A stretch of 64,000 nucleotides of DNA from Euclidia mi (Eukaryota; Arthropoda; Insecta; Lepidoptera; Erebidae): assembly GCA_944739405.2 (NCBI GenBank), contig OX123182.2:99502051-99566050 (forward strand), read 5' to 3'. Each line of letters begins with the position of its first letter. Positions within the stretch are counted from its first letter, which is position 1. The notes below the pieces were generated by a model that was not told where the DNA came from, made no database searches, and saw only the letters and a list, made by a program, of their open reading frames with translations. Position numbers and translations under genes: made by a program. Below, one piece after another: positions 56,058-64,000 of the stretch.

Positions 56058-56361
56058 TCTGTAACTAGTCGGTGTACATTTTTATTATTGTAACCAATCA
56101 CACAACACCGGAGTGAAGTTCACACAAATCCTTATGGGCACACCGTGCCCGTAGGACACTACCGGCCTATTTCTCTTACGGACACACCGTGACCGTAGGA
56201 CACTCAAGGGGTTAATTTGATATATAATAATAATAATTATAAAATTGATTTATTTACGATGATGATTTAGATACATAGTGCAATTCTATTATATATATAC
56301 ATACATTGTGAGAGGAAATGGGTATGTGAAAATGTGTTTGTGTATACGTGTATTTTGTGTG

Positions 56362-56363
<2 letters not shown>

Positions 56364-56418
<55 letters not shown>
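56364..56418. repeat. GT microsatellite, about 27 units
   Basis: Uninterrupted TG/GT from 56364 to 56418 within the LINE 3' region. Confidence 0.95.
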
Positions 56419-56420
<2 letters not shown>

Positions 56421-56536
56421 GTTGTGTCTGTGAGTGAATTTAAATGTCTCTGTGTCTGTTCATAATTTTTTCTGTATCATCGTACCTTAGCGTCAAAAGC
56501 CAGTTTATGATCTTCCTTTTGCATTTCTTACTTGTA

Positions 56537-59353
56537 TCAGGATATATGTATATTGAGCAATTTATTGGCAAGGTTGTATAAACGTGCCCCTTGGAAAAAG
56601 TAATATCTTTCACTGCAAGCAGATTTAACTGATTCAGTGTTACTTATCTGGAAGCAACGACGTTTTATTAGCGCAGGATTGTGTGGGTTGTATTGCAGTA
56701 ACTTGTGCTGTTTAAGAACGACAGCAAGAATGTATAGTTGTCTTACCGACAATACTTCCGCCAGACTATAAAGTTCTGAAGTTGGGAACAATCTTGGCTT
56801 GAAGAGACTTATTTTCAGAATAAGTCTTTGTGCTCTTTCTAGTACAATTAGGTTAGTCTTAGCTGCCCCACCCCAGACCGAAATACAGTAGGCGAGGACA
56901 GATTGACAGAGTGCAAGATAAACAGTTCTCATAACTTTGGAGTCCGCTACATGCCTAAGTTCTTTAAAAATATATGCTAGTTTTCAAATTCTGTTTGCGA
57001 CACTATTAATATGTTCTGTGAAGCTAAGATTTTCATCTATTGTTATACCTAAGTACTTAGTGGATTTGGTATGCTCAATACGCGGGCAGTCACAGTTTAC
57101 ATTGGTCATAATGTTACATGTATGAGCTATTATTTCGTATGGGAAGGCAACAGAACTACGTGGTGAAAAGGTTACATACTGTGTCTTAGAAGAGTTTAAA
57201 GTAAGTGAGTTAGTAGCTAACCAATGACATACTCTGTTTAGACCTTCCTGGGCATACGCAAATACACTAGGCCACGAGTCCCCATAGAAAGTAAGGGTGG
57301 TGTCATCGGCGTACGAAATAATCTTACAGTTTGGTAGTTGTAATTTGCACAGGTCATTAATGTAGCACAGAAACAGAGTAGGCCCCAAAACACTGCCCTG
57401 CGGAACTCCAAAATTAACAGAAGCCTCAACACTCAACTTGTCCCCTATCCTCACCCGCTGCCTACGACCTGTAAGATAGCTGTTAAACAAGTTCAGCTGT
57501 GCATCTCTGATCCCGATGCTCTCAAGCTTCGACAATAGCTTGGAAACAGAGACTGTGTCAAACGCTTTTGCAAGGTCTATAAATATTGTTAAGCATTTTC
57601 TTTTGTCATCTAGCTTAGTAGCAATAAATTCAGTTAATGTGTGCACAGCATCGTCTGTCAATTTACCTTGCCTAAAGCCGAATTGAGCGTCCGATAGTAA
57701 ATTTTTGGATTCTAAAAATTTTACGAGCCTCTTGTTTAGTATCTTCTCAAATATCTTCGAGAATGAAGTGAGGATAGATATTGGGCGATAATTGTTGACA
57801 CAGTCTCTTTTCCCAGTTTTGTGAATGGGCACTACTATCGATTGCTTGAGGGCATCGGGAAACACACCGTTCTTTAAGCATCTGTTAAAAAGTTCCGTTA
57901 TAGGCGCTACTATATATTCCTTAGCTAGTTTAAGAAATTTGTTGGAGATACCATCCCATCCGGGACCACTATCAATATTTAGGGTAGAGATGATGTCGCC
58001 AACCTCATCACAATCCGTTTCCATAAGTACAAAAGACGAGCTTGACGTACTGTACTTATTTGTATGATACATATTAGGCAAGATGGGTATATTTTTTGCT
58101 AGATTTGCACCTATATTTGCGTAGAAATTATTAACCGCATTAATAGAGTCAGTTGATGTTCCTTTAATAGTTAGCAGTTCATGGTTAGACTGTTTGGTTT
58201 TATGTGAATTCGTTATATTTTTAATACTGTGCCAGAGTTTCTTAGAGTTGTTATTTGCCATTTCCAGTTCCCGCCTTTCATATGCTATTTTACATTTTTT
58301 AAGTACTGAGTTACAGAAATTTCTGTATCTTTTATAAGTTTTAGCGAGTATTTGATTAGTTTTGTCCGTTTTTAATCTATGGTGCATTCGATCTCTATTT
58401 CGAACGCATCTAAGTAAACCAACAGTGATCCATGGTTTTAAAATAACTTTGTTATGTGGTATTTTTACTTTTATAGTATTAATTATTATTAAATTTTGTA
58501 AATATTCTACGAGGACAGAAGTTGCTGAATTCGGGTCACGGCCACATAATAATTGATCAAAATCAGTAGTTTTACATTCTGAAATGACTTTGTCAAAATC
58601 TGTTTTATCAATAGTTCTATTGTTTTTTACATTGTACCGTTTATTCTGAAGGCAAAACAAAGTTGCTCCGTGATCAGTTACAGTTGAATTTATAACAAAT
58701 GTTAAGGAAGGGAGATTTGTTTTTATAATGATGTGGTCGATACAGCTATTACCTCTAGTTGCATAGTCATAGGCCGGCATTAATCCGTGGAACGATAATA
58801 GTTCTAGATAGCGTGATGAATTAGAGCTGCTTTCTGAAATATTTATATTAATATCACCTATTATAAAAATATTTCTGAAGGAGGATAGTTCTAGCAAGAT
58901 ATTGTTTAAGGAATTTATAAAGTTCTCAATATTTTTGAAGCAATGTGGTCTGTAAATTGAAATAATAACTGTATCTTTTCCTAATTTAATCAAAAGACAG
59001 TTAGCCTCCACGAATGTGGGCTCTTCAATATTATGATTTATTGATTTGTTAATGAATAAGACAACTCCATCATTCTGGTTATAGTGCTTTGAACTACTGT
59101 ATGCATAATAACCAGTCAGAGTAGGCAATTTGGCAACACAAGACATCCAACATTCTGAAAGTATTATAATATTGCAGTCTAAACCCAGTCGTTTCAGTAG
59201 GATACATAAGTTGTCATAATTTTTATTTAAGCTTCTAATGTTTTGGTGCAGAATTCTGACGTAAGATTGTGGGTCTTTAAGTAATTTTGCACATTGATCC
59301 GGCTCACATATTATTGATTCACTTGCATTGTAATTATCCAATTGATTTAGCAA
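56537..59353 (-). pseudogene. LINE ORF2: endonuclease and reverse transcriptase, one nonsense codon
   Basis: One minus-strand frame of about 938 codons with a single TGA (56984-56986). Endonuclease: ILHQNIRSLNKNYDNLCILL, LSECWM, IYRPHC, IIGDININISES and VTDHGA. Reverse transcriptase: WDGISNKFLK, NNYRPISILTSFSKIFEKIL, DAQFGFRQGKLTDDAV, FIDLAKAFDTVS, GVPQGSVLGPTLFLCYINDL, catalytic YADDTTLTF, TKYLGITIDENLSFTEHI. After the TGA, YCISVWGGAAKTN to the end. It nicks target DNA and copies its RNA there. Loss of function rests on one substitution, so insertion is fairly recent. Confidence 0.9.
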
Positions 59354-59661
59354 AATGTTAACATCTGAGAATTGTATATAAAGTTATTACTTGCCGATAT
59401 TTTTTGTAAAAGTTGACGCTTCTGTACAAGTTGCGCTGTTGAGACATGTGTGTATTGTATTGTATTAATATACATGTGTGTATTGTATTTTATGAATGTA
59501 TTTGTGGTAGAGTGTGTTTTATAACCTAAATAATATCTAAGCATGCAATACAAATTTTGTGTATGTAAATTTACTAGCAATAAGAGCAGTATTAAAATAA
59601 AATCATAATTTTTACACTTGAAAGAAACGAAGTAAGCTGTTAAATCTATCAACGAAAATAG

Positions 59662-60083
59662 TCATTTGCTTTTACGTAATTTATTAAGGTCGTCTTCACT
59701 GTCGATACGAATGGCGGGTGCATCATCCTTCTGCCGTATGTAAACTTTGCCATACAGTCCAGCAGTTTGTATAATCGTTGGACTTTACAAATTCTCTAGC
59801 CATGAAGTATAACCGTCTGGTTTTAGTTGTCAAGTTATCCGTGACAAATACCGGTGTTACCTTGCCGGGTATATTGAAATGTGTTGTGTTAATCTTCTGT
59901 TCCTTTACCTTATTCTTATTATAATTAATCACGAATTTAATAAGCTCTTCCTTACAAGTTGACGAGTTAAATTCAACTACAACCGGCCCAGGTTCAGTCT
60001 TGGTTTTTATACGGAAAATATCCCGAATTTCGTTTTGTTGTATCGGTTGGTTGACAATTTCACCCAAACGCAAGACATGGTCT
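59662..60083 (-). pseudogene. LINE ORF1 C-terminal part, frameshifted
   Basis: The minus-strand frame holds IRDIFRIKTKTEPGPVVVEF and RLYFMAREFVKSNDYTNCWT. After a one-base shift near 59760 it continues GKVYIRQKDDAPAIRI to a stop at 59662. This pattern is the C-terminal domain of ORF1 proteins in several insect LINEs, a fold also used by the baculovirus FP protein. ORF1 proteins coat the element RNA. The N-terminal part is cut off at the insertion border. Confidence 0.7.
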
Positions 60084-60430
60084 CTTAAGTTATATAAACC
60101 ATCAATAAACGTTATGAATGTATAAATGTATCGAATTCATACCTGGTGGTTACACCTGGCTGCGAGGAGGTGCGGCCAGGTGAACAATGGCAACCATGAT
60201 TTTTCCAGAATCTTTATATATATTGCCGTGATGTAGACGATATTTTACATAAAAAACGAGTGAACGAAAATATCTTCCAAAAATCAATTAACAATTATTA
60301 AATTAAAAATACTTGCGGTGAAATTTCAATTGGAAACCTAGTAGATATGTATTTTCCTAATCATAATTATACTAAAAATTTGGTTTTAAGCAAAAAGTCG
60401 ATGAGTGCACTAATTTGACGCGGGATCTTA
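60084..60430. repeat. Repeat Z, right part of the interrupted copy
   Basis: Reverse complement of 46143-46455, about 88 per cent identical by eye. Confidence 0.75.
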
Positions 60431-60904
60431 GACTATGATGTTTAAAGGCCGGAGGAAACTAAATGAAATGCCAGGGACTGTTTCGGATCGAATAATTTAG
60501 CTTGCTGATGAGAACTTGTAATACATATGAGTACGTATTTGGTAAATAAAGGTACCGCACTTACTAATTTACAAAAAAATGGGGTAGTTTCTGCCTGACA
60601 TAATTATGTTCGAAGTAACCAATACTCTTTATAATAGTACAAGCTTACTGAATACCAAGCACATACGATTATTTTCTAAAAACTGCCGCACTATTTGGCT
60701 ATATTTTTTTGGAAATGGTGCATTTATTAGACAATTTATTTTTTATAAATTGCCATGTATTATCTGTAGGCGCTATTTGTATTAAAAAGTCTTACATAAG
60801 GTGCGATAGTTTCTGCCGTCTGCCTATACGTTATTTTTCTATGTAAAAGTAATAGGTTGCTTATGTAGACAGGCTGAATAAGCTCTGACCTCATCGAGGG
60901 CTAA
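60431..60904. other. No feature recognised
   Basis: AT-rich with no frame or repeat match. CTGATGAG at about 60511 was examined as a ribozyme core and dismissed. Confidence 0.4.
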
Positions 60905-61215
60905 ATCATTTTTTTTTATGTTTATAGGCGGCAAACGAGCAGACGGATTGCCCGAAGGTAAGTTATTACCGCCGCCCATGGACACAAGCAACACCACAGG
61001 AGTCACAAGTGCGTTGCCGCCCCTTGGGGTTGGGAAAAGGGATAGGATGAGGAGTGGGATGAGGGAGAAGGAATGGGGGATAGGGCCTCCGGCACTCTCA
61101 CTCACCGAACGAAACGTAACAGTTTAGGTACTGTTACCTTACGTCAATTTTCTGTGAGAGGGTAATACTACCCCGGTCGAGCCGACCCATTCATGCTGAA
61201 GTCAGCAAGGCTCTA
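60905..61215 (-). mobile_element. Short retroelement sharing a LINE 3' tail, second copy
   Basis: Near-identical inverted copy of 7459-7792, with the A-tail as TTTTTTTT at 60909-60917. Several frames are open across both copies by chance of composition. See 7459-7792 for the shared tail. Confidence 0.65.
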
Positions 61216-61319
61216 CTACCTACTAAATCATGTCAAATCCGGTACACAATATTCACATTGAGAGACTTACTTAGCTGAAAACAGGCAAGTAGGCGCAACA
61301 ACCGCCATCGGTTGTTCGA

Positions 61320-61450
61320 GCTGTGTGCCCTGCCTATTGCCACCTCAGCCTTGCTATTTGGAGAGCTATGTCGGTGACTTTGGTTCTCCTGCGGTTCTCC
61401 TCATTTTTTATTCGATCTCGCAGGGAAACACCGAGCATACCGCTTTCCAG
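61320..61450 (-). pseudogene. RTE-like LINE reverse transcriptase scrap
   Basis: The minus strand reads MLGVSLRDRIKNEENRRRTK then VTDIALQIARLRWQ and a stop before AGH. These residues are characteristic of the C-terminal part of RTE-like reverse transcriptases. It joins family X sequence at about 61434-61450. Confidence 0.65.
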
Positions 61451-62298
61451 AGCAGGGTTTCTAACTACTTACTAGTTAAATACCTACTAAATTGCTACAA
61501 CGTAGTAATGAATTGTGACTTATCTAGCTGGATGCCCTACAGGCAAGTGGGCGTTGACATAAAGTCTCCTGATGGCAAAACTATAGCGAAATACAAAATA
61601 AAGAATACTCTGGACATACAAGAAAATGTAGGTTCCTTTATTCTCTCGTCTCAGTTAAAAAAGATCTGGATATTTTTCTAGTTTTTTCTATGTTTATAGC
61701 GTTCCATAAGGACGGCATTTTTTTATTGTTTTTTATGTATTCGTTCCCTTTCAGTATAAATATTCGAATAGTTCTATTCTACCTTAGTTCAATTTTTATA
61801 AAACTGTGAACAGAAATTTGTTAAAACTTCGTCGACTTAAATACCTACCGAGTAGGTAGGTATTTAAGTCGACGAAGTTTTAACAAATTTCTTTTCTGTA
61901 TACATAATTAATGTAAGTGGCAGCTGACATTTTTCGATTTCCATTACTTTTGGAATAGTAAAACAACACGACCACATAATAATTACACCTACCTGTTTAC
62001 CATTTGAACCAAATGTTTATCTGCTGGAGCTTCCTCGGATTAATTATCTGCTTTCAAGAGCTATAAAAATCGCCCTAGGCTCGCCTCCTATTTCGTGTAC
62101 TAGTACCTAAAAATACCTACCTATTTTAGTACCTAAAAATCGCGGATCAGACTACAGGATTTCTGTAGGAAAGCTAATAATATTCTGTCAAATTTGTTTA
62201 CACCAGACAGACTGTTAGTATCACTACTAGGAGATCGCTACTTGCTGCCCATACAGATTATTATTTCACTAAGAGTAATATGTGAACACTAAATGTCA
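61434..62298. repeat. Family X repeat, second long copy, with a new hairpin
   Basis: Collinear with 16880-17670. It contains the 38-bp-arm hairpin at 61812-61892, absent from the other copy. Confidence 0.75.
61812..61892. repeat. Perfect 38-bp hairpin, 5-base loop
   Basis: Arms 61812-61849 and 61855-61892, loop GAGTA, no mismatch. The paralogue at about 17226-17262 has the left-arm sequence (diverged) but goes straight on to TTTTTATACTTAATTAATG, so the right arm is an added inverted copy. Confidence 0.95.
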
Positions 62299-62628
62299 AT
62301 GTCATTTAAAGTTGATCGTAATGCAAGTAACATTGACAGGGTAAATAATTCTCTTGCGCAAGTACTACATTGGTTCACGACAAATAATTTGCTACTCAAC
62401 TCTGGCAAAACAAAATGTGTGAAATTCACTTTGCCGAATGTCAAAAATGTTCTTACTAATATAATTTTAAATAACGAAACAATTAACCTAGTTGATTCAA
62501 CTGTATTTTTAGGTTTAACTTTAGATTGTAAGCTTCAGTGGGGTGCCCAAATATCCTGTCTGGCAGTCAAACTTAGTTCTGCAGCATTTGCAGTTAGGAA
62601 AGTTCGCCAATTCACAGACGTAGATACG

Positions 62629-63918
62629 AGGGTCAAACTGAAAGTTCTTAGAACTGGCCACTTATAAACAATATAATAAAAAAAATATTCTAAAATTTGA
62701 AAATAGAACTCTTTGCCAATATTACTGAGTATATATTTCATTCATTTGTCATTTGTTTTACGATTTGGCGGCAAATTGAAAATTGTCTGTGTCACGTCAA
62801 CATGAATTTAACACGAGAAAATTTTCGTGCAATGATTTTTTATGACTTTCGATGTCATTTAAGTCAACAAGAAAGTTATGATAGACTACGATTGGCCTTT
62901 CACGATGAAGCCCCATCTCGTGCAGCTGTTTACAACTGGTTTAATGAGTTTAAACGTGGTCGCACTAATCTCACTGATGATGTACGTGAGGGACGGCCTT
63001 CTACGGCGACGACTGAAAATAACATCTGTGTTGTGCGGCGTATGATAGAGACTGACAAAAGAGTGACCTATCAGCAGATTCGGACAAGCTTAGGCATCGG
63101 TATGAGTCAAGTGCACAAAAGCCTCCACGAACATTTAGCGGTCAGGGAGCTTTGCGCCCGGTGGATACCTCATAATTTGACTAAGGCTCAAAAACTCCAT
63201 CGTGTGGATTGGTGCCGTAAAATGATTGAAAGATTTAACGGAGGTGACTTAAATGCTGTGTTCGACATACTAACAGGTGACGAAAGCTGGATTTACTGTT
63301 ATGATCCTGAAACCAAAAGACAATCTGCTCAGTGGGTGTTTCCTTTCGAGGAGTTGCCAACTAAAGTGAAGAGAGATCGAAGTGCGGGAAAAAAATGGTG
63401 GCCTCGTTCTTTGGAAGGATAGGTCATTTCGCAACAATTGTGTTAGAGGATCAAAAAACAGTTTCTGCAGAATGGTACACTACCAATTGTTTGCCACTTG
63501 TCTTGGAAAAAGTTCGAGAGAAACGACCTCGCAGTAGGATCCTCCTTCACCACGACAACGCCTCGTCGCACACCGCCAAGCGAACGATCGACTATTTGGC
63601 GACATCAAACGTTGAATTACTGGGTCACCCGCCGTATAGCCCCGACCTCGCGCCTTGTGATTTTTATTTATTTCCAAAAATTAAAGAAAAACTTAAAGGA
63701 AAGCGGTTTATGAATGCTGAAGAAGCGGTGGCTGCGTATCGCGATGCCATTGAAGAGACCCCTAAGGACGAGTGGGCAAAGTGCTTTTCCCAGTGGTTCC
63801 ATCGCATGCAGCGGTGTATTGACGTCAATGGACAATATTTTGAAAAGATATAATAAAACTAATAACTGGCTAATGTAATCAGTTTTTGATTTTCTAAGAA
63901 CTTTCAGTTTGACCCTCG
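62629..63918 (+). mobile_element. mariner element, nearly intact
   Basis: TA|CGAGGGTC at the left and GACCCTCG|TA at the right. The inverted ends CGAGGGTCAAACTGAAAGTT plus CTTAGAA match perfectly over 27 bases. At 1290 bases it is full length for mariner. Insertion in the LINE codon run DVDTARL duplicated the TA. Confidence 0.95.
62802..63853 (+). pseudogene. mariner transposase with one 1-base deletion
   Basis: ATG at 62802 opens MNLTRENFRAMIFYDFRCHL, with the helix-turn-helix region and WIPHNLT linker. Catalytic Asp lies in TGDESWIYCYDP, the second in LHHDNASSHT, the third in YSPDLAPCDF, with 34 residues between the last two (DD34D, mariner type). At about 63389-63395 a run of seven A replaces the expected eight, shifting the frame, and the second half continues from MVASFFGRIGHFA to the stop at 63853. 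All catalytic residues are present. A sequencing or assembly error in the A-run is possible. Confidence 0.9.
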
Positions 63919-64000
63919 TACTGCTAGACTAGTTTACTTTAGTTACTTTCACAGTGTAATGTCTTACGGGATACTATTATGAGGTACGGCGGCCGATATT

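Larger units (their letters stand above)
54225..56215. mobile_element. piggyBac-type element, non-autonomous, TTAA-flanked
   Basis: TTAA at 54225-54228 and 56212-56215 encloses a 1983-base element with ends CCCCTTG...CAAGGGG. Removing it restores the repeat Z reading (AGCTTTAATTTGATATATA, as in the reverse complement of 46450-46475). Subterminal GCGGTAGTGTCC (left) is inverted near the right end (GGACACTACCGGC). ACACCGTGMCCGTAGGACAC occurs twice near the right end (56141 and 56184). It has no complete transposase. Confidence 0.85.
56222..60083 (-). mobile_element. CR1/jockey-group LINE, family L2, nearly full length
   Basis: It is inserted in repeat Z: the 3' tail (ATTATTATTATT on minus) begins at about 56222 after TTTGATATATA, and repeat Z resumes at 60084 with TATATAAAC, so TATATA is the likely target duplication. 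It contains ORF2 with one stop codon and the 3' part of ORF1, truncated within ORF1. A long GT microsatellite lies in its 3' region. Confidence 0.85.
62299..64000 (+). pseudogene. LINE family L1 reverse transcriptase fragment, split by mariner
   Basis: Starts SFKVDRNASNIDRVNNSLAQ, continues WFTTNNLLLNSGKTKCVKF and STVFLGLTLDCKLQWGAQ to VRKVRQFTDVDT at 62628, is interrupted by mariner, and resumes at 63919 with ARLVYFSYFHSVMSYGILL and a stop (TGA at 63980). It matches 51110-51490 closely, so it is the same family as 48890-52590. It runs to the window edge. Confidence 0.8.

Noticed and set aside
60500..60560. Hammerhead ribozyme near a repeat beside a Penelope-like element (CTGATGAG)
   Set aside because: No GAAA core or matching stems in the right places; such ribozymes occur in some Penelope-like elements, so I looked also around 45950 and 46700 without success.
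1..64000. CRISPR array, prophage or operon-type defence system
   Set aside because: Sequence character is eukaryotic; tandem arrays seen are minisatellites without spacers, and no cas, phage or operon genes exist.

Overview
The window is AT-rich, intron- and repeat-style eukaryotic DNA, and I read it as a lepidopteran (moth or butterfly) genome. The reasons are the Helitron ends of the A|TC...CTAG|T type with TACTAATATTATAAA-like 5' ends, tRNA-derived SINEs, several non-LTR clades with lepidopteran-style 3' tails, piggyBac-type TTAA insertions, a mariner, a Penelope-like element and a Ty3/Gypsy element. There is no bacterial-type operon, rRNA, intact tRNA gene or CRISPR array. The only open frame that looks like a possible non-transposon gene is an OTU-domain protein at 36.0-36.6 kb, and it too may come from a transposon.

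Layout. 0-7.3 kb: decayed repeats, a TTAA-flanked piggyBac remnant (0.87-1.87), small Helitrons, a MITE (3.08-3.63) and the 3' end of a non-LTR element with a restriction-like endonuclease signature (3.8-5.03, minus strand). 7.3-31 kb: an old direct segmental duplication, block A (about 8.03-16.86) and block B (about 24.32-30.89), each broken by different later insertions. Block A holds a jockey-like LINE that itself carries a TA-flanked MITE. Block B holds a SINE, a LINE 3' end and two TAA-flanked MITEs, one of them hit by a short retroelement. Between the blocks lie duplicated repeat units, two perfect hairpins, an R1-like LINE tail and a TTAA-flanked element with ~325 bp inverted ends that carries an RTE-like LINE. 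31-37.4 kb: a Helitron with an internal minisatellite, weakly structured DNA and the OTU gene. 37.4-43.9 kb: a Ty3/Gypsy element with near-identical LTRs but four nonsense codons. 44-64 kb: a repeat cluster, a Penelope-like RT/GIY-YIG gene (47.1-48.8), two related non-LTR elements (48.9-52.6 and 62.3-64.0) with a mariner inside the second, a piggyBac within a piggyBac (54.2-56.2) and a minus-strand LINE (56.2-60.1).

How it fits together. Many insertions can be read exactly because the same repeat occurs elsewhere in the window without the insertion, so target-site duplications and insertion order are directly visible. The most unusual recurring signal is a series of long, nearly perfect short-loop hairpins. 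In four cases a paralogous copy or the coding frame shows that only one arm is ancestral and the other is a fresh inverted copy, which suggests templated inverted duplication by strand or template switching.
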